Assembly (NCBI GenBank): GCA_027627225.1
Contig: CM051028.1
Coordinates: 25,044,364 to 25,108,363, forward strand
Source of the DNA: Congeria kusceri
Lineage: Eukaryota > Mollusca > Bivalvia > Myida > Dreissenidae
Length of the DNA: 64,000 bases
Direction: 5' to 3'
Numbering within the stretch: the stretch's first letter is position 1; every line of letters starts with the position of its first letter. Shown in pieces: positions 46,046 to 58,132 of this stretch. The translations under genes were made by a program, and so were the position numbers. Under the pieces are notes generated by a model. That model searched no databases and was not told the DNA's origin. It saw only the letters and a program-made list of their open reading frames with translations.

Positions 46046-49000
46046 TTATTTGTCGCATCCATTTCCATCGGCATGAATCAGTTTGAACTCAATCTTATCT
46101 CCAGGCTGTGGGACATATGCACTAACTCCTTTAAAATATATTGAATAATGTTTACGCAACGATATAATCACGTACATATGTTTATGACACACTTTCAAAG
46201 TACTATATGCAATCAATATAGTAGTGTAAAACGCAGCAATGCATTCACATATAGCGAACGTAAAACAGTTTATTTGTACCTTTGTTGAGTCGTTCTCCTT
46301 TGTTGGAGATGAGCCAATATGTTTTATCCTTGTCGTAAAGTCCTTCAGCGGTCAAGAATTTGTTCACAAAATAGCCCATACCTGAGAAGTATGTAACCGT
46401 GAACCTGTCAACGCAAAACGGAACCACATGTCATTGGTAATAAATAAGATAAGGACGTTCAAACATTTGCATATTCCAAATAGACGCAATTTTTAACATA
46501 GTTGCCTTTTCATGCAGTAAAGCAAATGGGGATATTTATGGAAATACTCTTTTCTCCATGTGACATGGCAATTAAAACATTATATAAATGTGTGGCTTCT
46601 AAGGGATGTCAGATTTATTTAAATTACATAAAAGTGGTAAATCAGAAACGTGTTTTCAGCTGTACAGTGTGTACAACAATGGTGTAGAGAATAAAAAAAA
46701 ACAACGTAACAAGACATCTTTATTGCGTTCCGACATTTTTGTTGCTATTGTAACTTGAATGAAATTCAAATAGCTTTATATGAATTACAGAAAGTACGAC
46801 TGTATGCAGTTGTGATCATTACTTAAACTCTTTCGGCTTGCAATCAGCTGCTTCCTCCATGTAGTGTATCAAGAATTCGTGAGGTCGAATTCGACATGTA
46901 ATACTGTTGGCGAAGTATGGCTCCTTCAGATCGTTGATCACTCTCATTTCAAAACTGTATGACAATTGAGAAATATATTGATATATAATGGGGGATATAA
47001 ACACGAGTTATTATGATTATTTATTTGTACATACGACGACAGTAAAACAGTTACTAAACATTGTTTTTTAAAGAAGTTAAACACCCGCATATTATTTGCA
47101 TGAAATTGTGGAGAGATGTGTTCTTCTGTCGATCAACCTTGAATTTGAAACATTAAGGATGGGAAAAGGTAGCTGCTAAAACTAAAAAGCACAGTGTCAG
47201 TTGCTAGGCTTTATCTAATGGATGCTGCAACACCCAAAAAAAGTGGTTTAGTTTATTTTATTTTAATTTCCCTGGTAAATTTAGGAATGCAAATGACCAT
47301 AATGCAATTAATGATAACCCTCCAATAAACATGTGGTGTAGTGTTAAGTTGGATTTGTACTTTTCTTATTAAAATAAAGATTCAAGTAGGACAAAATGAA
47401 TATATCAGGCCACCTGTATTTCTATCGGTTAGTAAGAGAACACGAGTGGTTAGATACATGTAAATCATTGTGTATCCCTTCTTAGTCCATTCAAAAGTAG
47501 TGCCTATTACTAAAGAGTTCCTTTTCATTTCTAATATAAAAGCCATTTAGCAATCTCAGACATGTCTTTTGTGGTAATTTCTTATATCTCATGTAGGTCT
47601 GGAACATTTGGGTGCATTTCATTGGAGGCTAACTTGCAAAGTGAACTTTTGGGGTGTGTTGACTCTGGAATGGGGCTTTTGTCGAAATATGACTGCCGAA
47701 ACCCTGTTTTCTGCCGGTGTCTGCATTCAGGTGAAATGCATTTTCTTAGCAGTAACATGACATATCATTTTTATTGCACTTTTTGGAAGAGGATGGATTC
47801 ATCTTTAAATTCATACGAGGCTTGCACAATCTGAAGTAAAGGAAAGGCTAGAAAAATGCTTGGAAAGTTTGCCGTTTGTATAATGGGACCCTATGGCAAT
47901 TGGAATTGTTGGTATCTAACCTAGTGGAAAAGGGCCAACGCATTTACCATCCCAAAGTGACCAATACAAAGGAAAATATTAAGTAGGTTTTATTTCATCA
48001 TCTAGCTAAATGTCTGCAACAGACTTGCTTCTTTACATGTTCATAATTTGGGAAGAGGTTTAAATTGTGTTGACCACGTAAAGAGTACATGTGATGAGCA
48101 TTTTCGAAGCATTTTTGGTCAAATGTAGTTAAGATGCTTCTCGGGTGCTAACCAAATCATGAGATAATAACCATTGGAAACACGTAAGGTTTCCACATGT
48201 ATGTGCTGTATGCGTATGTGTGCTCTGGTCTCGGGTTCTATCGACAGGTAAATCCTGTTCGTGGCTAATTATTAGGTAGTACATCAAGAGGCTATAACAA
48301 CGGGCAGTCAAGGGTATCAACCCGGGGTGGAATGTTTAATATTAGCGCCCTCTATAGTGAATAAATGATAAAAAGAAAAGGATATTTAAAGGACCTGTTC
48401 ACAGATTGACGAATTGACAATTTTCTAACTTTTTGTCACAGATTACACAAATAAAAGAATTGTGTACATAAAGGAGCGAAATAACAAGTACATGGAAATA
48501 TACTATAAATACCGTTTTGTTAACTAGTAATCATCAGTTGAAATTGATAAAATTATAAAGCGTTTGTAACGCTTAACGATGGAATTATTTGGAGTATCTC
48601 TGTTGTTTTCGTTAAAATTGTTGACAACACGTGGATCACTTACATAAAGTAGAAAATGCAGCCATGATATAGAAATCGGAATAGCCGAATGGTTAGGGCG
48701 TTAGCATTTTGATCCGGAGGTCTGACGTTCGAAACTTTTTCTTGTTATTATACTTGAGCTCTTTAGTTCCGATGCTTAAATCTGTCATGTTAAGACATTT
48801 ATTGGCATACTTCAAAATGCGAAAATCTGTGAACAACTCGATTTAATCATATTGAAAGCCGAAGATGCTTTAAAATTGGACTTTTATTGCATTATGAGGA
48901 CCCCAGTTATGTTTCTCATGCAATAAATTAATATCAGGACAGGCACACGCATATGTACATGTAGAACAAACAATAGAAAATAAATTGGCACGACAAGAGT

Positions 49001-49231
49001 TGCAGGTCATTTTATGCAGCACCTTATCAATACACAAGTTTTTGCACTAGTGTGGTTTAACCTAAACAAGCGGAAGATAAATGTTGATCTATGCCTCATC
49101 TCTCACACCTTTAGATTCAGTTTTTTAATGATTAAATTAATTGTAAGCTTACTTTATTGGTTCAAACGTTAGGCAATTGCTGAGAAATATTTCAAAGTCG
49201 TATAAAGTGGCATTTTGTCCTGGTTCAACGT
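46046..49231 (-). CDS. transcobalamin-like (DUF4430) gene, unit copy 2
   Basis: The exons are 49231-49153, 46954-46823, 46404-46280 and 46128-46046. Splice sites and phases are as in copy 1. The encoded protein differs from copy 1 by one visible change, YDKDKTYW for YDQDKTYW in the third exon. The reading frame is intact. A promoter cannot be assigned; upstream on the minus strand lie the AT-rich spacer and then the LINE fragment of copy 3. Confidence 0.75.
48391..48838 (+). mobile_element. tRNA-like SINE with inverted ends, unit copy 2
   Basis: Same element as 39508-39955, with the same promoter boxes. Confidence 0.7.
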
Positions 49232-50619
49232 CTTGGTTTCAATTTTGATTTTATGTTCTGCTTTGATTAATGTGTCATTTAGATGCTCAATTAGATGCAA
49301 CATTTTTAATCGTTTCGCTAGCTTCATTGAATTTATATTTTAAAAAAAGCATTTGACATTAAAAATCATAGTTACTACATTAACAGCTAACTAGAATGGG
49401 GGGATCCGAATGCAGACCAGTAAAAGCAAATCATGCAAACATCTGTCACTGATTAATGTTCAATAATGGAAGACAATACCGAAGGACCAGCTTAACAGGG
49501 TGAAGCTAAATATGCTAGATACGCTACTAGTGCGCCTTCGCGTATTGAAATTCAAGACATGCTCTATTTTATGTTCGTCTGAATTATGTGTACTTAAAAT
49601 GAAATTTGCAAAATATCAACTGGCTTGATAAACGTTCCTAGACGAAATTTTGTAGACAATTGATAAATGCTTTCTTCGCATACGCATACTTTAAATTACT
49701 TGAAATACAAGTCATGTCTTTAAATATAGCTATTTCTCTGCTGATAATTTGACGACGGCCTAATATTTTCAAATTTCAAACAAATTCACCACAGCGTCAA
49801 TATTTAATGTCGAGAATAAGTCGAAGAATAAATATAATGAATAAAGATAACGATCTATATGATACATGTGAATAAGCAAATAAAACTAATGTACAGTAAC
49901 TCAAAGTGCAAGATGTTCAAATAAAAATATCGAAAAACTGCTAATAATTTAGCATTTTTATCGTCTGTTGCGGTCGGGACAAACTGCATGGAAGCCGTGC
50001 GGACACCGCACGTATTTGACACAAATCTTGTCGTAAACTCGCCGTACGGACGCCGCAACCCTGTTTGACCGAGGTTCAATTCAAGCAATATAACGCGTTC
50101 ATTAATTGACAACTTTATTTTACCTATGTTTGTCTGTAGCTCTTTTTCTTAATATCCAATTTAATAAGCACATCTCAAGTGTTGGAAATGTCAAGATATC
50201 AACTATAATTAAGACTTGTGTTTAGACTAATTACAGTTACTGTGCTGATTACATGGTATTTAAAAATGTATAAACCAGTCGTTTTAAATGTTAAGGTCAT
50301 GCGACAAAATAGGCTACAACAAATTGTTCACGTGGTTGACGGGATTAAGGCACTATATTATCCCAATTTTCGAAAACAATAGTTTGAAAAATGATCTGCA
50401 CCGGCACGATTTAAAAACGGAAATCGTTTGAACTACAATATATTTGCGTGTATAGCTAAATAAACATACAATTTGTAATCGCTTATTTGGATGTGTAGAT
50501 TATGATTCGCGTATATCGTCCAGTGTACAGTTGTTAATATGAATAAAAATGGAAAGCAGACCCTAAACAAAAATGTTGCTATAAATGCAAATGAAACATA
50601 ACTGAGTTAAGTTCTAATT

Positions 50620-51650
50620 CCGAGTATGTACAAGCATTTGATTTATATGATTCATAGAAAATTACTTCTTGATATAAAATGATTTCTATGTTACTAAAGT
50701 GTTTTCTGTCAATGTTAAGAGAAGATATATTTTGTCTACTTTGTCTTGATTTTTCTTGAATAAGAATATATGAGGCGCGTCGTGGGAAAACCGGTCTTAA
50801 TGCATGTGTGTTTTCCGTATCTTTTGAAAGAATGTTTTTTAACTCGGTTTTAAGAAGGTGCAATGTCTTTTGGCGTTCACGCGATTTGTTTTTTGAGTAT
50901 TTTATGGACATTTTTTTTAACTTCACATTTAAATATTTCCCAGACAGTTTGTTTACTATTTATTTGTAACTGTAAGCATTTTTTTATATAATTTTTCAAC
51001 TTTACTACAATATTCGGGTTTGTTTAAAATTGATTTATTTAATTTCCAAAAAGCCGGACTACGTTTAGATTTGGTTTTAATTTTGATAGATATGGCCATA
51101 TGATCGGTCGATTGAATAATTGCGGGTCTAATATATCACTTGAATGGACAAGGGGAATACTATTACTATCTATAAGCCAAACATCTATACGGCTCTTATC
51201 AGTTCGAGTTTTCCTTCGCCATGTAAATAGATTTTTGGTTGGATTTAAATATCGCCATATATCAGTAAGATTGTTTTTTCGTTTTAGATAAGATAAATTA
51301 GCATTACATTTTGCTTCACATCGTGAAGAGGATACTCTACCACGTTTGTCGTTTATATCATTAAAATCTCCACCCATAATTTTTATACCTTGTGATTGTT
51401 CGTTTAATAAATTTGAAATAGTTTCGAAACAAATGTTACGTTGTTTTTTGTCATTTGGTGCATAAATATAAAGTAATGATAATATACTGTTTTGTATTTC
51501 AAAATTCATTAAAATGTATCTCCCATTTTTGTCTGTGTAACTATCAATGACTGCAGGGATTTTCTAATGAAAATTGACGCTCCATTGCTATTGTGTTCTC
51601 CGTATGAGTGGTAAAGATCCCACTCCGAAAACTCTTCTAGCAAAAATTTA
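50620..51650 (-). pseudogene. LINE endonuclease piece, copy 3 (RT lost)
   Basis: Third copy of the same endonuclease fragment, ended by the unit junction at 50602. The frame 51509-51039 (156 codons) from MNFEIQNSIL through GGDFND is intact. Confidence 0.85.
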
Positions 51651-51669
51651 TTTAGATCTCCTGTAAACA

Positions 51670-52066
51670 TTAAGTAATTAAAGTAGATATCAGAGTCGTT
51701 ATTTTGTAAACATTTAGTAATCGAAGTAGATACAAGAGTCCATATTCTGTATGCAAAAAGTACTTAAAGTAGATACCAGTGCAAACTAAAACGGTATTCG
51801 GAAAACATTAAGTAATTGAAGTAGATACTAGAAACACTTGAGTCCTTATTGTATTATGTATCACAGAAATAGTTAATGTAGATACCAGAGACAAATGTGT
51901 CGGTATTCTCCATGCGGAAAGTAATTGAAGTAGATATAAGAGAATCTTGAGTCCGTATTCTGTATTTTTAATAATTAAAGTAGATATCAGAAAAACATGA
52001 GCTAGTATTCTGTATGCAAGTAACAGTTGAAGTAGATACAAGAGAAATCGTAGTCAGTATTCTTTT
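51670..52066 (+). repeat. minisatellite, unit copy 3
   Basis: Same array as at 33905. It matches copy 1 rather than copy 2 at the TACCAGAGACAAATGTGTCG unit. Confidence 0.8.
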
Positions 52067-52577
52067 TGCAGAAAGTACAAGAAAGTATTGTATACATACA
52101 GCAAGTGCTTTGCAGAACCCTAGATCGTTATTACGGCTGTTATCATGTATTATATGAGGTTTAAATGTGCAATAAGAAGAAGAAGTATTAATTCAGATCC
52201 GATACAACATACAAGCGTATAATGCATTAGGTGAAAATAACCAATGAGCATTTTTTAATAAGCGGTTTACATAGCATAAAATAGCATACAATAGTCAATG
52301 TCGTCAAATAGACACATACATCACACAATTCACATAAAATCGTAAGTGTTCAACGGGTATATCACAATCAATTTACTTTTGCAATGTGTAACATAAACAT
52401 TAACATACATTAACAAATAAGACTTCCAATACATATATTGTGAGTATAAATTGCTATGTATGAGTTCAGTTCTTAAATTAGTTTAATAATTATTAAACGA
52501 CAATTTGAAATGATACGTCCGATACTTTTTAATATAAATGATATGTTTCTAAAACCTGTTAATTAATTTTAACATAT

Positions 52578-53898
52578 TTAATATAAATTTTTTCGACTAC
52601 TACAATGTAATCGCATTCGGAAGGCTCTGTACACATAAACAGCCAGATTTTTGATATCATTAACGTTTTTGGATGCAAATAATTCAATAGTTTTAAACAT
52701 ACTTGGGTGGCGATGATAGTATGATGGAATATACTTATGTCTAAGATCAGAGTAAATATTACAGTAAAAAAGAAAGTGAAAGTCGTCGTCTAGGATGTTG
52801 CAATTTGGACAAGTCCTACTAGCTCTTTCCGTGTTGTTCCATCTACCGGTTTCTATGTTAAGTCTATAGGATGACAACCTTAGCTTGCTCAGAGCTGTTC
52901 TGTAGGTTTCCATATTAACCCAAGATATATAAAACTGATATTCAAACTGAAATATACTGTTATAAAATGAAGCTCTAGAGGAATCATTTATCACGCCACT
53001 AACACTATGTTTGAAGTTGTCAGAAATCCTCTGTTTTAAAAGTACCATACACATTTGAGGGTCACCAACACCTTGGGATAACCAAACATGATAGAAACCT
53101 AATTAACTTAATATCGCCTTAACTTGTTTAGCCCAGCTATGTTTTAAAGGATTTATTTTGAAATCATCTAACTTGTAAATAACACTAATGTATTTATGCT
53201 CAGGTGCGCCTTTTTCCTGATACCAATATTTAATCATGTTTAACGTACTAAGTATTAAAATATCAAATCTACCCGTCTCATATAATATGAAATCGTTCTG
53301 TGTACTAGTTTTCACAGATAAAGTATATATTAAAAATTGTGTATGTATTCTTTCCATATGTATTCGTTTTATTGAACCCCATATTTCTGAACCATACAGT
53401 AAAATAGGCATAATTAATTTATCAAAAAGTTCAATTTTGTGACTGGAATTTATTATCACGAATTTGCATAAAATGTAATATTTTCTTAATTTAAATAACG
53501 CATTTTTGTGCCTGTTCAGTTAGCCTTTTTGATGCCTGCATAAATTACCGCCCCCCCCCCCCCCCCTCCCACCGCCCAATATTCACAAAGTATATTCATG
53601 CTATTTTGTAGTTCAACGGCAGAATTAGCAAATATGACAATATCGTCTGCATGCAAAAGTAAGAAAAATGTAAGCGCCCCTTTAAGGTACAACGTATCTT
53701 ATAAGTCGTTTATATAAAGAAAAAATATTATCGGTGCTTTCACCTTGTCTTCGACCTAAATAACTTTCAAAAGCTGTTCCTGTATAAATATGTGTGTGTG
53801 TATTTGTTTTCGATTTTAACTCGAAAATTGTAGTTCTTCGTGGCAAAAAAGGCGCCGACAAAATATCATTTCTTATTGATAAAGAAACAGGTACGTCA
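52578..53898 (-). pseudogene. second LINE, unit copy 3
   Basis: Same structure as copy 1, with DDDFHF instead of EDDFHF in the C-terminal finger-like segment. Confidence 0.8.
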
Positions 53899-54457
53899 AC
53901 GCTATCATAATCTATAAACTATGCCTTTTCTACAAAATAATATACAGAAAACCTGTCAACAAATACACCTGTGCATAACGACATTATGATTATAACTGTT
54001 ACACACCAGCTATTTCGAGTAGTCGGGCCCCTATCTCCTAGCAGATTTGTCGTTCGTTACCCTCACCATAAACCTCTGCAACGGTCTCAATGACAAGAAC
54101 CTTGTCAAAAAGGAAAAAAATGTATTTAACGCACATGAAAGTTGATTGTAAGGACCACAAGCATAGAAATAAAGAAAACATGTTGTTTTTTGAATTATCA
54201 TAAATGGGGAAAAAAAATAATGTTGATTCCTATTATTAGAACTATGTTTATGCCCATGTACGCAGATGCAATCTGTTCGCAGATGTAAACAAAACGGACA
54301 GAGTGGATTGTGCGTTGCGTCTGAATGTTATGATCATGGAACTAAAGCCACGGGTATGAGTTGGGACTATTTTCCGAAACAAATGGAATGTAGCCGGTGT
54401 GCAAGAAATTGATCTGGTCTCAGTAAAGAATGTATGTAGTGGGATTTAAAAATTAAT

Positions 54458-54631
54458 CCTAACAATTGCAAGGGGATAACTCTGCTTAATAACCTAGGTA
54501 AACTATTTACTGGCGTTTATACTAGGCGCGTTGAGAATTGGGCCCACGGAAATAAGATACAGACTTATGTTTATTTTGGTATTCGCCATGGTGTAAGCAG
54601 AGAAGATGCCATTTGTGTCTTACATTGTTAA
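54458..54631 (+). pseudogene. plus-strand LINE RT scrap, unit copy 3
   Basis: Copy of the fragment at 36690-36863. The coding sequence here matches copy 1 by eye. Confidence 0.7.
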
Positions 54632-54931
54632 GATGAATAATATGTTATCACAAAACTTCGTATGCATTGCGCATTTATAGAATGTGATTCCTTGTACCGA
54701 AATGCCTTCTGGTTTAAACAATTCAACATAGGTCTCAATGGTAAGCTACTGTCAATTTTATTCTACAGTCCAATCTTGCAAAAAAGTATACATGTTTAAT
54801 GTAACATTAATTATAAGTCATATGTTTGAAAAACAACATTTTAAAGCAATATTTAATTAATAATTAATAAATTATCTAGTCAGCCTATGCTTGTCACATT
54901 ATTGAACATTGACAGATCTGTAGCCCTCGCT

Positions 54932-57900
54932 TTATTTGTCGCATCCATTTCCATCGGCATGAATCAGTTTGAACTCAATCTTATCTCCAGGCTGTGGGAC
55001 ATATGCACTAACTCCTTTAAAATATATTGAATAATGTTTACGCAACGATATAATCACGTACATATGTTTATGACACACTTTCAAAGTACTATATGCAATC
55101 AATATAGTAGTGTAAAACGCAGCAATGCATTCACATATAGCGAACGTAAAACAGTTTATTTGTACCTTTGTTGAGTCGTTCTCCTTTGTTGGAGATGAGC
55201 CAATATGTTTTATCCTGGTCGTAAAGTCCTTCAGCGGTCAAGAATTTGTTCACAAAATAGCCCATACCTGAGAAGTATGTAACCGTGAACCTGTCAACGC
55301 AAAACGGAACCACATGTCATTGGTAATAAATAAGATAAGGACGTTCAAACATTTGCATATTCCAAATAGACGCAATTTTTAACATAGTTGCCTTTTCATG
55401 CAGTAAAGCAAATGGGGATATTTATGGAAATACTCTTTTCTCCACGTGACATGGCAATTAAAACATTATATAAATGTGTGGCTTCTAAGGGATGTCAGAT
55501 TTATTTAAATTACATAAAAGTGGTAAATCAGAAACGTGTTTTCAGCTGTACAGTGTGTACAACAATGGTGTAGAAAATTAAAAAAAACAACGTAACAAGA
55601 CATCTTTATTACGTTCCGACATTTTTGTTGCTATTATAACTTGAATGAAATTCAAATAGCTTTATATGAATTACAGAAAGTACGACTGTATGCAGTTGTG
55701 ATCATTACTTAAACTCTTTCGGCTTGCAATCAGCTGCTTCCTCCATGTAGTGTATCGAGAATTCGTGAGGTCGAATTCGACATATAATACTGTTGGCGAA
55801 GTATGGCTCCTTCAGAGCGTTGATCACTCTCATTTCAAAACTGTAAGACAATTGAGAAATATATTGATATATAATGGGGGATATAAACACGAGTTATTAT
55901 TATTATTTATTTGTACATACGACGACAGTAAAACAGTTGCTAAACATTGTTTTTTAAAGAAGTTAAACACCCGCATATTATTTGCATGAAATTGTGGAGA
56001 GATGTGTTCTTCTGTCGATCAACCTTGAATTTGAAACATTAAGGGTGGAAAAAGGTAGCTGCTAAAACTAAAAAGCACAGTGTCAGTTGCTAGGCTTTAT
56101 CTAATGGATGCTGCAACACCCAAACCAAGTGGTTTAGTTTATTTTATTTTATTTTCCCTGGTAAATGTAGGAATGCAAATGACCATAATGCAATTAATGA
56201 TAACCCTCCAATAAAAATGTGGTGTAGTGTTAAGTTGGATTTGTACTTTTCTTATTAAAATAAAGATTCAAGTAGGACAAAATGAATATATCCGGCCACC
56301 TGTATTTCTATCGGTTAGTAAGAGAACACGAGTGGTTAGATACCAGTAAATCATTGTGTATCCCTTCTTAGTCCATTCAAAAGTAGTGCCTATTACTAAA
56401 GAGTTCCTTTTCATTTCTAATATAAAAGCCATTTAGCAATCTCAGACATGTCTTTTGTGGTAATTTCTTATATCTCATGTAGGTCTGGAACATTTGGGTG
56501 CATTTCATTGGAGGATAACTTGCAAAGTGAACTTTTGGGGTGTGTTGACTCTGGAATGGGGCTTTTGTCGAAATATGACTGCCGAAACCCTGTTTTCTGC
56601 CGGTGTCTGCATTCAGGTGAAATGCATTTTCTTAGCAGTAACATGACATATCATTTTTATTGCACTTTTTGGAAGAGGATGGATTCATCTTTAAATTCAT
56701 ACGAGGCTTGCACAATCTGAAGTAAAGGAAAGGCTAGAAAAATGCTTGGAAAGTTTGCCGTTTGTATAATGGGACCCTATGGCAATTGGAATTGTTGGTA
56801 TCTAACCTAGTGGAAAAGGGCCAACGCATTTACCATCCCAAAGTGACCAATACAAAGGAAAATATTAAGTAGATTTTATTTCATCATCTAGCTAAATGTC
56901 TGCAACAGACTTGCTTCTTTACATGTTCATAATTTGGGAAGAGGTTTAAATTGTGTTGACCACGTAAAGAGTACATGTGATGAGCATTTTCGAAGCATTT
57001 TTGGTCAAATGTAGTTAAGATGCTTCTCGGGTGCTAACCAAATCATGAGATAATAACCATTGGAAACACGTAAGGTTTCCACATGTATGTGCTGTATGCG
57101 TATGTGTGCTCTGGTCTCGGGTTCTATCGACAGGTAAATCCTGTTCGTGGCTAATTATTAGGTAGTACATCAAGAGGCTATAACAACGGGCAGTCAAGGG
57201 TATCAACCCGGGGTGGAATGTTTAATGTTAGCGCCCTCTATAGTGAATAAATGATAAAAAGAAAAGGATATTTAAAGGACCTGTTCACAGATTGACGAAT
57301 TGACAATTTTCTAACTTCTTGTCACAGATTACACAAATAAAAGAATTGTGTACATAAAGGAGCGAAATAACAGTACATGGAAATATACTATAAATACCGT
57401 TTCGTTAACTAGTAATCATCAGTTGAAATTGATAAAATTATAAAGCGTTTGTAACGCTTAACGATGGAATTATTTGGAGTATCTCTGTTGTTTTCGTTAA
57501 AATTGTTGACAACACGTGGATCACTTACATAAAGTAGAAAATGCAGCCAATGATATAGAAATCGGAATAGCCGAATGGTTAGGGCGTTAGCCTTTTGATC
57601 CGGAGGTCTGACGTTCGAAACTTTTTCTTGTTATTATACTTGAGCTCTTTAGTTCCGATGCTTAAATCTGTCATGTTAAGACATTTATTGGCATACTTCA
57701 AAATGCGAAAATCTGTGAACAACTCGATTTAATCATATTGAAAGCCGAAGATGCATTTTTTCGAGTTGCTTTAAAATTGGACTTTTATTGCATTATGAGG
57801 ACCCCAGTTATGTTTCTCATGCAATAAATTAATATCAGGACACGCACACGCATATGTACATGTAGAACAAACAATAGAAAATAAATTGGCACGACAAGAG

Positions 57901-58132
57901 TTGCAGGTCATTTTATGCAGCACCTTATCAATACACAAGTTTTTGCACTAGTGTGGTTTAACCTAAACAAGCGGAAGATAAATGTTGATCTATGCCTCAT
58001 CTCTCACACCTTTAGATTCAGTTTTTTAATGATTAAATTAATTGTAAGCTTACTTTATTGGTTCAAACGTTAGGCAATTGCTGAGAAATATTTCAAAGTC
58101 GTATAAAGTGGCATTTTGTCCTGGTTCAACGT
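54932..58132 (-). CDS. transcobalamin-like (DUF4430) gene, unit copy 3
   Basis: The exons are 58132-58054, 55840-55709, 55290-55166 and 55014-54932. The frame and splice sites are intact. The second exon carries three substitutions relative to copies 1 and 2 (VINALKEP for VINDLKEP, SIICRIRP for SITCRIRP, HEFSIHYM for HEFLIHYM), so this is the most diverged copy. It is the outermost copy, with unique DNA from 59504 on its 5' side. Confidence 0.75.
57277..57725 (+). mobile_element. tRNA-like SINE with inverted ends, unit copy 3
   Basis: Same element, with GTTAGCCTTTTGATCC in place of GTTAGCATTTTGATCC in the tRNA-like part, and an extra 15 bp shortly downstream. Confidence 0.7.

Larger units (their letters stand above)
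41715..50597. repeat. tandem unit, copy 2 (8883 bp)
   Basis: Collinear with copy 1 at an offset of 8883. The junction reads GAAACATAACTGAGTT, joining the right end of one unit to the left end of the next through ATAAC. By-eye differences are scattered substitutions and small indels. Confidence 0.95.
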
